A stretch of DNA of 64,000 nucleotides from Sinotaia quadrata (taxonomy: Eukaryota > Mollusca > Gastropoda > Architaenioglossa > Viviparidae). The stretch covers positions 41,620,664-41,684,663 of the forward strand of contig CM054177.1 in assembly GCA_028829895.1 (NCBI GenBank), written 5' to 3'. Under the pieces are notes generated by a model, which saw only the letters and a program-made list of their open reading frames with translations, ran no database searches and had not been told where the DNA came from. The position numbers were made by a program, and so were the translations under genes. Positions within the stretch are counted from its first letter, which is position 1. Each line of letters begins with the position of its first letter. Positions 44,240 to 55,314 of the stretch are shown here, piece after piece.

Positions 44240-44839
44240 ATTGCTTTATAACTCCATTCTCTCTTACATTTACAGTTTCCACAATGGTATTTATTAGCCT
44301 GACACATGCACACACCATAATAAATATAGTATATCAAAACAATGTCAAGTTTTAGTACAAAACATATAAACATCGTAGTTCAAACATTTGTAGAAATAAT
44401 AGTCCACTCACATAATACATCTCTACATAAAGCACAAGTATAACGCATCAATAGCAAAAATGCATGAAATATTTCTAAGTCCATTCTTTCTAAATCAGTC
44501 AATTAACTCACCATTAAACTAACGACCATCTTTCAAGCCTAGACTTTTGGCCACTTCAAATTCAAGTGAGCAGGTAAACATTTTACTCTCAGCCCATTGG
44601 CTGGTCTCTTTCTCGTAAATCATAACCATTGGATAATAAAAACTAATCACCCCGTTGAACTAGTTTGCATTACTTCAGCAATTTCTAGTATATTCTCAGC
44701 TCAGGTTGGTTACTTTCAACTCTGACACTTACAAAAATACCATCATAAAGAGGTCCCAAGGTCGGGTTACTCTGACAATTTAACAATTTATATAGCAATT
44801 AAGTATTAAAATAGGGATATGCAAATTTACTCTGTCACA
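44240..44839 (-). mobile_element. Family A LTR, 5' 600 bp, inverted
   Basis: Read on the minus strand from 44839 it starts TGTGACAGAGTAAATTTGC. It then aligns with 104-712 of the solo LTR over about 600 bp: gtcagagtaacccgacc, ttattatccaatggttatga, gagaccagccaatggg, atgtagagatgtattatgtg, tacaaatgtttgaacta and aataccattg all find their counterparts in order. By eye roughly three quarters of positions agree. It ends near 44240, before the middle of the LTR. CAAAC follows the terminal TGTCACA on the plus strand, but the other flank is missing, so no duplication can be tested. Confidence 0.82.
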
Positions 44840-44998
44840 CAAACGTTATTGTTTTATTATATTAATTAGCAGAAAAAGCTTGTGTCAGGGTATAGAAGGC
44901 GATTGAAATGAAGATCAATAATTTATCTTTCTAATGTGCCCAATGGGCCCGGGTCGAAGCATTTCCAGCCCCCCCCTCCCTATCTTTTTGTTAATCCG

Positions 44999-45024
44999 GG
45001 TGGTGGTGGTGGTGGTGGTGGTGG
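44999..45024. repeat. (GGT)n microsatellite
   Basis: About eight GGT units, preceded at 44971 by a C-rich run. Confidence 0.95.
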
Positions 45025-45689
45025 CTATGCTTTCATACAAAATTTCTGTTTCTTAGTTCTCCACCCCTGCGGGCCGTGAATCAAAGACATGCAGACGGAG
45101 AGATAGACATTTTTAGTTCCACGCATAAATAACGACGTTAGCCGTTGAAAATATTAAATTTAACTGGTATTAGAGAGTCAAGTAAATTATTTTTAATATT
45201 TTGAAATAGTATTGTTATTTTTAAAAAAGTAATAATAGTGTACATAATGGTGATGTATTTCGTTTTGTAAAGTTAGCAACAAGATAACATTGTGACGTAT
45301 CCCATAAGAAATAAATGGAACATACACACAAGCGACCGTGGCTTTATTTTATTCTCTCACTCTTCGGTTATGTATGATATTTGTATTTTTCTGTAGTATG
45401 TCTCTCCTGTTGTGCTTCTCTGATTCGCGTTTTTTTCTCTCGGTACCTCACACTACCATAACGCATATGCATACATACACACGCATGCATACAAACAGTT
45501 TGAAGGTGCAAGAAGCATGAATACTTAACAATACATTGCATCACATTTTTTAAAGTTAAATTTATTTGTATCTGATGTTTGAAATACATTGAAAATGACC
45601 AACTTTTTAAAACGTGTTCATTTACAGTGTTCCTAGCACATGTTTGTAATTACGTTTATGAATACACTATATAACTCACAGACGCTCAC
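45025..45689. other. No gene recognised
   Basis: Two short ORFs overlap on opposite strands at 45338-45589; neither has a motif. Confidence 0.4.
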
Positions 45690-45770
45690 ACACACACACA
45701 CACACACACACATGTATATATTGTGCGAGAGTGCAAGGGAAAGATAGAAAGAAAGAAAGAAAGAAAGAAA
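45690..45770. repeat. (CA)n and (GAAA)n microsatellites
   Basis: CA repeat at 45690-45712 and GAAA repeat at 45746-45770, about 35 bp apart. Confidence 0.95.
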
Positions 45771-46544
45771 CTGCTCTGTACCAACATTTTATTCATTGCA
45801 ATCTTAGGGGTACTAAAGTAATTTTACAGATTGACCTTTTCAAATAAATCTTCTTCCCTGCTGAGAGTCTCGACTGCGGTCTATGCTAATGGCCGTCCTA
45901 GTTCGGCAAATTAAGCTCATTCCTCCTCCGGCGAGAAGGCCTAGGACTGCAATTGAAACTCACCAAGCTAAGGGCATGTACTGACTCCGACTTCCGTGTA
46001 CTAACGCTGATTGATTAATTATGTACGTTATGTTTGGGGCGTTCGCGATAACGTCCCACAAAAGACTGTAGTGTGTCCAATGCTTTAAGAATGATTATAT
46101 GGTTCATCACGTGAAGAAGAGATGACACCGTTAACAACCAGTCCTTGTAACTCCATGTAACAGAAACAAAGGCGCGCAGACTTTGACCATGCAGCCACTG
46201 CACTCCTTTTGTTTATCAGCACTACCATCCCTACCCACCCCCAACAAGTCAATATAAAAGGATTGACATGGTTGAGGATCAGCTGGAGATATTAGAACTC
46301 TCTAATGTATTTAAGTATGCATTTGGTTGTAAGTTAAGCAGTACTAAAAGCATTATAATATTAGGAGTTTCAGTTAAGTTTATAGGACTTTTTCATTGGC
46401 TCTCTAAATAAATAGTCTCTATTGTTTTTATTTGTTGCAATATTTCATCTTCTTTGGACATTCCGCAACATTCTGTAATTAATATTAAATCAATACGATG
46501 AACCTTAACAAAAAGAAGAAATATCGTGTTCCAGTTTATCGTTT
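45771..46544. other. No gene recognised
   Basis: A less AT-rich patch at 45860-46240 carries a 62-codon minus-strand ORF without motif. Confidence 0.4.
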
Positions 46545-46655
46545 ATCGCAAAGATGGAGCAGGAGAATGGCATGATCAGGTCTTGGAGCTTTAAGACTAA
46601 GATTAGCAGCAGCGTTTTGAATCTTTTGAAGTTTCTTCACAAGACATTTGTATAC
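46545..46655 (-). pseudogene. Decayed LINE reverse transcriptase, 3' part (copy 2)
   Basis: The minus-strand peptide KKLQKIQNAAANLSLKAPRP followed by DHAILLLHL matches the signature 'LQ.VQNAAARL....R.DH.TPLL..LHWLP' found after the thumb of many non-LTR reverse transcriptases. The expected LHWLP is disrupted (LHLCDK). The match begins right at the edge of the 57-bp array that continues to 47045. It differs in wording from copy 1 at 36.4 kb, so a second LINE lineage is represented. Confidence 0.66.
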
Positions 46656-47045
46656 AAGGGAGACGAAGAGCACGCATGGGGTTTTTGTAGCATCACAAGA
46701 CACAATTGTATACCAGTCTAAGGAGTCGAAAGAGCACGCGTGTGGTTTTTGTAGCATCACAAGACAATTGTTTACTAGGGAGACGAAAGAGTAAAAAGTT
46801 TTTTTTTATAGCATCACAAGACAAGTGTATACTAGAGAGACAAAAGAGCAAGCACTGTTTTTTATAGCATCACAAGACAACTGTATACTAGAGAGACGAA
46901 AGTGCAAGCACAGGATTTGTGTAGCATCACAAGACAATTGTATACTAGGGAGACGAAAGAGCAAGCACTGTTTTTTTATAGCATCACAAGACAATTGTAT
47001 ACTAGAGAGACAAAAGAGCTAACACAGGTTTTTATAGCATCATTG
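46640..47045. repeat. About 57-bp minisatellite, 6-7 copies, seeded in a LINE
   Basis: The marker agcatcacaagacaattgta recurs at about 46689, 46753, 46810, 46866, 46923 and 46980, with tactagggagacgaaagagc between. The first unit is contained in the LINE frame next to KKLQKIQN (ttcttcacaagacatttgta, then tacaagggagacgaagagca). The array therefore grew from LINE-derived sequence. Confidence 0.93.
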
Positions 47046-47169
47046 GTAATATGTGATGAATAGATCGTACTGTGTGATATCCTGCAACTTTTAGTAAGAT
47101 GAATGAACGTTAGAACTTTATGAATTGGTGTGATGATGAATGTTGAACAATATATATATATATTTTAAA
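47046..47169. other. No gene recognised
   Basis: Short spacer; a brief (AT)n at 47150-47163 lies against the next element. Confidence 0.4.
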
Positions 47170-47377
47170 ATGCAGGAAACCTTATGTGACTGTAAACGTT
47201 GTTTTATTTTGTGAAAAAGTTTACAACGCCAAAATATCCGCCAAGTGATAGACAAGAGTTGTCTGTTGGAGGATCATTAATAAACTAAATTTAATATTCT
47301 CATCACTTTAAATTAGTTATGAAAGATTAATTAAAACTAATAATTATCTTCATTAACTTAGTGGCGCACGTGTCACA
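47170..47377 (+). mobile_element. Family A LTR, 3' part
   Basis: The sequence gcaggaaaccttatgtgact, tttacaacgccaaaatatcc, then tctgttggaggatcattaat, then attctcatcactttaaatta and gtggcgcacg run to a terminal TGTCACA at 47371-47377. They match 1575-1783 and 53450-53653. The 5' part is missing; an (AT)n lies at the break. Confidence 0.83.
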
Positions 47378-48024
47378 AGGTGTAGCGTTTCTAAAATGTT
47401 TTATGCAAAATTAATCAGAAAATTCTAGTGCAATACACAGCCGCGGCATCAGATTATTTTAATAGTTGTCGGTTTTTCATCTGACCAATTACAAATCAAT
47501 AGTTTTACCTCTCACTTATTTTTAACTAGCCTACTCTAAAGTAGTTAATCTATGCTTATAATATTGTAGCAAAGGGGGAACGCAGGAAACGCAGACCTGA
47601 AAGTTCTTACCAAACAGTATTTGTGACGTCATCTCCAGATCTAAATGCAATACTTGCACTACTTAACTGGGCAGTGATGGGAAATAACTCTTACTTGCTT
47701 CTTTCTGCAATCATCGGGCAACGCCATTTATATTATGTACACAGCGTGTGTGCGCATCATTGATTTTCATGTTTATGCAGTAATAACTAGTTGAATCTTA
47801 TGAAGTTGATGACCTGATGTGAGTCATACGTCTGTTGGACTGACGTCCAGTAAGCAACCCTTCCCGTCATCCCCTTTGCTCTATTCCTTTGTCTTCAAAC
47901 TCTCTGCTCCCAACAGTGCGCCTATATTCACTAAGCTGTTATCGCGTTTAAACCAGTCAAATATACAGGTCTGTCTGTCTCACTCCTGTTAACAGTCATT
48001 TTTATTCCTTGGTCTTGACTTCTT
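47378..48024. other. No gene recognised
   Basis: No ORF of 60 codons and no array. Confidence 0.45.
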
Positions 48025-48092
48025 TACACACACAAACACACACACACACATACACATACACACACATACTCACACACACTCACACACACACA

Positions 48093-48155
<63 letters not shown>
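48025..48155. repeat. (CA)n microsatellite
   Basis: Interrupted by t in the first half and pure over the last 65 bp or so. ORFs of 67 and 118 codons across it are artefacts. Confidence 0.98.
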
Positions 48156-48157
<2 letters not shown>

Positions 48158-49039
48158 TTATAAAGAACATCATTACTTGCTCTTTGTAAATATACCTACT
48201 GAAATCTTGTAACAAAAGACGCAAAATGCTCAAAGAAGAATTTCTATCTTGAAATCTAACATTCTTTGAATGGTTATAGTTTCGTTCTGTATTCAAGAAT
48301 ACACAGTCACGTGACTTCTGTGGTATTGTTACTGCAAGTAGGACCGGAAGAGCTATGCTGATTTCATAACGACAAAACAAATCTCATGATAGATTTCTCA
48401 GACAGCTTTCGATGCCATCTGCAGTGTGAGATAGCTATACATGGTTTTGGCCAATGATCTCTATTCCAGCTCGAGGTCAAGGGTCATGATCCTTCCCAGT
48501 GATGTATATGGGAGCTTAGCAAAGCTTTGATGGGGACTTGATCGAGTCTTTGCTACGTGCGAAATGCAGCAATATTAGAACTGAATATCAATTAAAAAAT
48601 CTTAAAATAGATATTGGATTTCTTTTCTGGTTTTAAATTGTTAGTGAACGCGCTGTTAGGAGGGTTCATACATATAGTATGTGTGTGTGAGTGGAAACCA
48701 TCTATCTTTCGTAGTTGTCATTTAGCTATCCATTTTCGCGCACATACAACTTTTGCCTTCGCGCACCTGCCCACACGTCCCTCCAGAGAAACGCTGAATG
48801 CATGATGAAAATATGAGTAATAAGCGCTACACCTCGTCAGAAACTGGATGATCCGCAGAGATGACCGCTTTCGCATCCCACGCTAATGTGTCGCATTGTA
48901 GCAATTAATGACTTAGAATGCATTCCCCGCACCGGTCCCCCCCCCCAAAAAAAAAAAAAAATGCTGCACCACTTTCTCTTTAGTATTAGACAAATGATAC
49001 CAGAAATTCGGGATCTGGCGCCTTTCTCGGATTCTGACG
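48156..49039. other. No gene recognised
   Basis: A poly-C run passing into a poly-A run lies at 48938-48961. No coding motif. Confidence 0.45.
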
Positions 49040-49300
49040 TTCGAATTGTATAATATGTCTATCCAAATGAGCGTGTTTTATATGATAATATAATTCATTC
49101 CACAGACTGACTTGGGAACTGAATGTGTTTTTACATGTCTAACAAGTCGAGCGTGTTTTATATGATAATTCATTCCAGAGATTGACTTGGGATCTGAATG
49201 TGTTGTTATATGTCTATCAAGTCGAGCATGTTTGAATTATTACAGACAGATTGACTCAAGTTATGTATGCATTATCATGCCTCTTAAACCGAGTATAATT
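49040..49300. repeat. About 80-bp imperfect repeat, 3 copies with older echoes
   Basis: Units share caagtcgagcgtgttttata, tgataattcattccacagat, tgacttgggatctgaatgtg and tatgtcta. Fainter echoes (tctgatgtgttgttgcacgt) continue toward 49400. Confidence 0.85.
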
Positions 49301-49921
49301 TCAATCATTAAGCAGACTAGCAAACGGATATAATTCTGATGTGTTGTTGCACGTATGTAAAATCAAATACTATGTGAATCATACAGAGTGGCTAATTTCA
49401 AAGAGTACTATAATTTGCACGACAAGAAAGTGAAGATATGATTTGAGTGTCAAGACCAATAAGATGCGAATCATTGCATACAGGGTATTCTGGGTGTCAA
49501 GACAACACAGATATGAAGCATTACACAACTGACTGTGTTCAGAATATGTTATATCATGTTTGTCATCTCATTTGTCAACGAATCTTCAATCTAAATGGGA
49601 GGGCTCTATTTGTGTCATCGAATGCCTATCAAGACAACTAAGTTCTGAATAATTTCTCAAAGTGAAATAATGACTTAATACATTACTTAAGTGCAGCATG
49701 TATCTTCTCTCTCTCTTACTGTTGGATTTGTCCAGAACTTCAATAGAAGCCTTCTTTAATCACAAATATTTTGTAATAGATGACGTAATTACGCTATAGT
49801 ACACAGTGTAATATGTAATTATTGATGACTAAACCATGTGTATATAATGCACACATATCTCAATGTATTTGTAATACATGTATTCATATTCAAAACACTG
49901 CTCGTCTGCAAAAAACATATG
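49301..49921. other. No gene recognised
   Basis: A 64-codon plus-strand ORF (49447-49641) lies in what may be decayed array; the words tgtcaagac and gaatcattgca/gaagcattaca recur in it. Not supported as a gene. Confidence 0.4.
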
Positions 49922-50235
49922 TTATAATGAATGCAGAGTTATTACACTAACACTTACTACTATAATGAATGCAGAGTTACTACACAATAACACTTACTAC
50001 TATAAGGAATGCAGACTCACTACACAATAACACTTACTACTATAAGAAATGCAGACTCACTACACAATAACACTTACTACTATAATGAATGCAGAGTTAC
50101 TACAAAATAACACTTACCACTATCATGAATGCACAGTTACTATACAATAATACTCAATACTATAATGAATGAAGAGTTACCACACAATACACTACATATT
50201 ATTATGAATGCAGAATTACTATATAATAACATTTG
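49922..50235. repeat. 40-bp minisatellite, about 8 copies
   Basis: Units start near 49923, 49961, 50001, 50041 and onward. They share ctactataatgaatgcagag and ttactacacaataacactta. Divergence rises toward 50235. Confidence 0.94.
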
Positions 50236-51544
50236 CAATTAAGACATTCCTGCGTTAGAACCTGTGAATCTTGAATCAACATGTATATTACTTTATATCT
50301 TCAAATATAAATGCGCTTGCATTGTTGAAATTCGCCCCAAATTTGTACTCCACACACACACACACACACACACATTATTTCGCCATGTATACAGTAATAC
50401 CAATGCTTTCAGTATTAGATCATTTCTATCAGCTTATAAGAACTCTTTCATTAATAAAAATTTAGATTATCGTAATTAATACAAAAATAATATATAAGAA
50501 GAAAAATACCAGCAAATAGCACATAGGCTTACTAAAAAAGAAAAACCCTCCTATTCCAAGAGCCAATATAAAGAACACTACATAAATAATAACATTTTCT
50601 AACGGGTAACGTAGCAAGCATAAATACGCAATAAAATTGATAAGCTGCTTTCAAGATGCAATACTTAAATTCACATTCCTTATACATTTTGAATTATAAA
50701 GGATCAGCAGACCTTAGCATTTTAAAATTAATGACCCTCATCCCCTCCCACACTCTCGTGCCTCCGTCCCACTGCTTTTCTGCCTGTTTTGGGAGGGTAA
50801 GGGAACTGTAATTATAATGTGTGATCAAACATCCTTACTTGTTAAAGAAGAAATAAAATGTATGTGGGGGAGGGGTTGTAAGCGTGTATTTGTGCGTTGC
50901 ATTTGGAAGTGGGTGGCAGAGATAGAACGATCAAAGACATTCTCGTGAGATTTATTGTCAGAGGCCAGCGACCTTCAAACCGTCACGTGAGAGTACGTTA
51001 AAAGACAGTATGGAATTGAAGACGTGTATGGTATCCAACTGCAAGCTCTAACCAAATCATAAACAATTTAACGAGCGAATGAACGAACAGATAAGTAGGT
51101 GTCAAATTGTCATGCTTCGCTAATCGTGCATTCATTTACACATCTGTCACAATCAGCGACGAATAACATTTAAAACGGCGAGCCAGATGCCTGGTGATCA
51201 ATCTCTTTAAATGACATTTCGACCCTCTTGTCGATGATGGAATGATAATTGACCGCTTGGTGCCCACGAAGGAGCCATCGTGGTTGGAGATTTTGCTATA
51301 AGTTCATCACAGATTTTTATGGGCAACCTTCAGATACCCTGCCATCAGAAACGTTTGGCTGGAGCCGGCGGTAGTATTATGTGTCAAAATGAACTCGGGT
51401 TTTTCCTTGCCACGGGATCGATAGTAAACAATTTTTTTTCAATAATAAGTTCAGATTGTAGAGTGTGTTATGAAAAGAAAATAATGAAACATTATAATCA
51501 TTTCATTCTTAACTCTTACCCACATCTTTAAATAATTATCTAGA
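50236..51544. other. No gene recognised; small (CA)n inside
   Basis: A (CA)n of about 24 bp lies at 50351-50374. An 83-codon ORF at 51280-51531 has no motif. GC is slightly higher at 50730-51250. Confidence 0.45.
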
Positions 51545-52090
51545 TTCTAGTATCTAGGCACATTAATCCAACATTTTAGTTGAGAGCTGGTATATAAGTA
51601 CATTCGACCAGCGCTTATAGTGGTCAGTTAGTATATACATTCATTGGACCAGCTCTTGTAGTGGTCAATTAGTATATACATTCATTGGACCAGCTCTTGT
51701 AGTGGTCAGTTAGTATATACATTCATTGGACCAGCTCTTGTAGTGGTCAGTTAGTATATATGTACATTGGACCAGATCTTGTAGTGGTCTGTTGGTATAG
51801 ACGTATTTTAGACCAGTCCTTGTGGTGGTCAGCTGCAATATTCATATATTAGACCAGCTATTGAGATAGTCGGTGCGTGTATGCACATATAAGTCCAACT
51901 GTTGAAGTTGTCAGTTGGGTGTTATATGCCCAATAGTTCAGTTCTTCAGAACGTCCCGTGGTGGGGTGGTGTATGAATATTAGAAACAACTTTGAAGTGG
52001 TCAAATGGGGTATAAGCTTTTTAGTTCAGTGCTTGAAGTGGTCGGGAAAGAGGGTGGGATTGTAGTAAGCAAATTAATCCAGTTCGTGAA
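51545..52090. repeat. About 42-bp minisatellite with homogeneous core and decayed flanks
   Basis: The core units (about 51590-51765) share cattggaccagctcttgtag and tggtcagttagtatatacat almost exactly. From 51765 to 52090 the same pattern (gaccag, then gtggtc, then gt.gta) continues with growing divergence for some seven more units. The left edge is also decayed. Confidence 0.9.
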
Positions 52091-52102
52091 GTGAGTGTGT
52101 GG

Positions 52103-52106
<4 letters not shown>

Positions 52107-52170
<64 letters not shown>
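52107..52170. repeat. (GT)n microsatellite
   Basis: About 32 GT units directly after the preceding array. Confidence 0.98.
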
Positions 52171-52171
<1 letters not shown>

Positions 52172-52331
52172 AAGCATATTTGAACAGTTCAGTGTAGGCA
52201 GTGTGTTATGCTTGCATATTCTAATCGAATTCTAGACATAATCAGAAATAATAGCATTGCTCACCAGAGTTAAAAGATGCAGAACATTCCAAATAATAAT
52301 GTCATTCATGATCGATACTTGCGACCGAGAG
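52171..52331. other. No gene recognised
   Basis: Short spacer. Confidence 0.4.
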
Positions 52332-52540
52332 ACTATGGGAGCACTAAGAGACTATGGGAGCACTAAGAGACTATGGGAGCACTAAGAGACTATGGGAGCA
52401 CTAAGAGACTATGGGAGCACTAAGAGACTATGGGAGCACTGAGAGACTATGGGAGCACTAAGAGACTATGGGAGCACTAAGAGATTATGGGAGCACTAAG
52501 AGACTATGGGAGCACTAAGAGACTATGGGAGCACTAAGAA
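52332..52540. repeat. 19-bp minisatellite, 11 copies
   Basis: Unit actatgggagcactaagag in a clean 19-bp register. There are two substitutions only: ctgagag near 52441 and gattatg near 52485. Confidence 0.98.
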
Positions 52541-52675
52541 TATATAATATAACATATCGGCGCAAGAACGATCATGACTGTGATTAAGATATTATGATTG
52601 TGGCGCAAGCTTTGGCATGGCGGTGTTGCAGTGTTTAGTTATATAATATCAATATTGGGATCATCATCACAACTG

Positions 52676-52702
52676 TAATAATAATAATAATAATAATAAT
52701 AA
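52676..52702. repeat. (AAT)n microsatellite
   Basis: About nine AAT units. Confidence 0.95.
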
Positions 52703-52751
52703 AAATTATGGGAGGCAGAATACTCTGAAGATAAAATATGTCATTGAATGA

Positions 52752-53179
52752 GAAGTTGTGGGCCTGAGGGACTACATCAGGAATAGCAATAAAGATGAGT
52801 CACTGATATACGCAGTAAAGATGAGTGGATTATACCAAGCCCCAGAAACAGACAAAGAGAGTAGAAGAAAAGTTCAAAACAATTAGCAAATAGATGGAGC
52901 CAAAAACCTCTCCATGGTCAGTATGTGCGACAAGCTGATAAAACATCAACAAAACAATCAACATTCAGATGGTTAAAAGAAGCAGGTTTGAAAGCAGAAA
53001 CAGAAGCACTAAAAACAGCAGGACAAGATCAAGCACTAAATACTAACTCACACAAAACCAAACTCGTGCAAATTTAAAATGATTCCAAATGCAGACTCTG
53101 TAAAAACATGGATGTAACAGTAGAACATATATTATCTGGATGTACCAAAAGACACAAAGAAGTGGAGGAGAAGTTTTTG
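52752..53179 (+). pseudogene. Decayed LINE pol C-terminal region with CCHC motif (copy 3)
   Basis: Two plus-strand frames joined by a frameshift near 52870 give a recognisable non-LTR retrotransposon Pol C-terminus. First comes GLRDYIRNSNKDESLIYAVK; then, in the second frame, KPLHGQYVRQADK, then WLKEAGLKAETEALKTAGQD and QALNT. After an in-frame TAA comes CRLCKNMDVTVEHILSGC, a C-x2-C...H-x4-C zinc knuckle typical of this region. The frameshift and stop show that it is dead. Upstream catalytic RT motifs are absent. The exact clade is not determinable by eye. It lies directly before a family A LTR fragment. Confidence 0.85.
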
Positions 53180-53305
53180 GTCATGTGGACTACATCTTGA
53201 ATAACAACAGCCGCTGATAGGAGCAATAATGATGAGTGGATTATAACAAACCGACAAAGAAACCTAGAAAACAACGAAATAGGCATTAGCAAATACTTGG
53301 AGCCA
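53172..53305 (+). pseudogene. Second copy of part of the same LINE
   Basis: The sequence catgtggactacatcttgaa, then aatgatgagtggattataac, then gacaaagaaa, then gcattagcaaatacttggag repeats the segment 52760-52920 of the LINE just upstream, in the same orientation and with many differences. It encodes the GLRDYI-type start and the region before KPLHGQ, and stops where the LTR fragment begins. It could be a tandem duplication or a second nested insertion of a related element. Confidence 0.6.
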
Positions 53306-53309
53306 AATT

Positions 53310-53651
53310 TATTTGTTAAATTTATTGACCTTCTTATGCATACTGGTATTGTTAATTTTATGTTGGAGAAGAAAGTGGGTTGATGGGAGGTCGCTAAAAA
53401 TAGATTAAAGAAGGATTTGTCTTCTCCTTAGTAAGAAGTTTTCCACTCTTGGAAACATTATGTGACTGTAAATGTTGGTTGTGGAATAGAGAAAACGTTT
53501 ACAACGACAAATATCCGCCAAGTGAGAGACGAGTGTTTGTCTGTTGGAGGATCATTAATAAAATAAAATTAATATTCTCATCACTTGAAATTAGTTATGA
53601 AAGATTAATTAATAATAATCCTTTTTATTAACTAAGTGTTGTCTGCGTGAC

Positions 53652-53653
<2 letters not shown>
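53310..53653 (+). mobile_element. Family A LTR, 3' part
   Basis: It matches 1440-1780 nearly base for base in places: attgaccttcttatgcatac, ttggagaagaaagtgggt, ggatttgtcttctccttagt, tctgttggaggatcattaat, attctcatcacttgaaatta and aactaagtg. The terminal cgtgtcaca is altered to cgtgacata and passes straight into (GATA)n. Of the copies here it is the closest to the solo LTR in its 3' part. Confidence 0.85.
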
Positions 53654-53743
<90 letters not shown>

Positions 53744-53770
53744 GATACGATAAGATAGATAAGATAGATA
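53652..53770. repeat. (GATA)n microsatellite
   Basis: About 90 bp of pure ATAG repeat, then degenerate gataagatac. It starts at the exact end of the LTR fragment. Confidence 0.98.
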
Positions 53771-54651
53771 GTTTCTTTCACTTTGGTATTCAAAAATACA
53801 AACACTCAGTGTAGTCTTCCTCACAGATTCCACTTATTTATTTAAGAAACATCTTGCTGCCGTAAGGAATTGTTTTTCTTTTCTTCCACATATATATGTG
53901 TTTATACAAATACTGGCTTCCAAGAGAAACGAAATAAATGTTTGACATTACAGTACCATTTACTCTCTACTGACAGTATTATAAAGTTTCATTGAAAATG
54001 TAAGCCGACAACGCATATTGTACTTAACTTTTAGTTCAAAATCTATATTTTTTCGGCATTTATATTCAGTGTAAAATAGAAACGTATGTATTGATAAAAA
54101 GTATCAATTAAAAATGTACATTATTTTTTTGTTTATACATTTACAATCTTGACTTAGTGGAATTTTAATATTATTCAAGCTAAAATTCTGCTACTTTTAT
54201 ATTTCAAAGTATCAAAAGATGTAGCTGGAGTTCAGTGTGTTCTGAAATGGATCTTAATGTGTACAGCTGAATAAGCTACGTTGCACATCCATTGAAAATT
54301 TTAATACACATCTTTAGTGTTTGTGTATATAATAAAGTGGGGGAGGGCTTAGATGTGCATAGATATAAAAAGACCAAATTGTTTTCCTTAGCTGTACAAG
54401 AAGTTAGGCAGATGGCTGCAGCCAGCACCTCTCCTACAAGCACACAAAGATGATTACATTTCTTGATTTGAAAGTGGCAGTATTTCCCTTGGTTTGAAAA
54501 TATGCTGATGGATTTATCTCCCTTGGTTTGAAACATTCAATATATGTTTATCTTAAGAGAAGTTAATAAAATCATGTTAATAAAAGTGTATATATTGCAT
54601 ATCAATATTTGCATATATGTGTATATCGTGTTGGGCATGTGTATGAATCGA
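53771..54651. other. No gene recognised
   Basis: An 86-codon minus-strand ORF (54276-54536) has no motif. Very AT-rich. Confidence 0.45.
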
Positions 54652-54672
54652 AGTGTGTGTGTGTGTGTATTT

Positions 54673-54727
<55 letters not shown>

Positions 54728-54754
54728 GAGAGCGTGAGAGAGCGAGAGAGAGAG
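54652..54754. repeat. Compound (GT)n(GA)n microsatellite
   Basis: GT repeat split by a T run at 54669-54677, then GA-rich sequence from 54723. Confidence 0.97.
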
Positions 54755-55314
54755 TCTTCAACATCTTTCGCCTGTTTCCGTTTTTTGAAAGTCGAGATAT
54801 TTTATGAAGAGCATCATTTCTTTCCCAGTTCATACGTCAACAAAAATAAATACGCATAAATTACGGGACGCTATGCCTCGTAAATCACAACGCCCATATT
54901 ATGGTGGCCTTGCAACACGTATTAAATATGTCGGGGAAACAGAAAATAAAATACACAAATCACCTTGTAATCCTTAAACTATCACAAAGCATACAAACAC
55001 TTGCCATCTATCAAATGCATTATTTCACAAACAATATCCCCCGCACCTCCTTTGGCAACATTACAGTTCGATGGTCAAGAGTATGAATCGTATTTTCCAC
55101 ATATTTGTTATTTTTTACTTGATAATGTGAGCCGAAATAATGTATATTATGTTTGTTTTCGTTGGGTTTTTTGTTTTTGCCATTTAAGGACACTATATTT
55201 AGAAAGTGTTCTGCCTGTACGTAAAGTAGATAAATGTAAATACATTATTGTAAGACGTTATAATAATGAATGCAGACAAATATTTTTTAGAATATTAACA
55301 TCACAAAATGCGTT
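54755..55314. other. No gene recognised
   Basis: Most of a 143-codon plus-strand ORF (55001-55432) lies here and the rest runs into the next array. It contains an odd mix (CYFLLDNVSRNNVYYVCFRW) with no family motif; I do not support it. Confidence 0.35.

Noticed and set aside
48024..48380. 118-codon ORF with Cys-Val repeats
   Set aside because: It is the translation of a (CA)n microsatellite with a short random extension.
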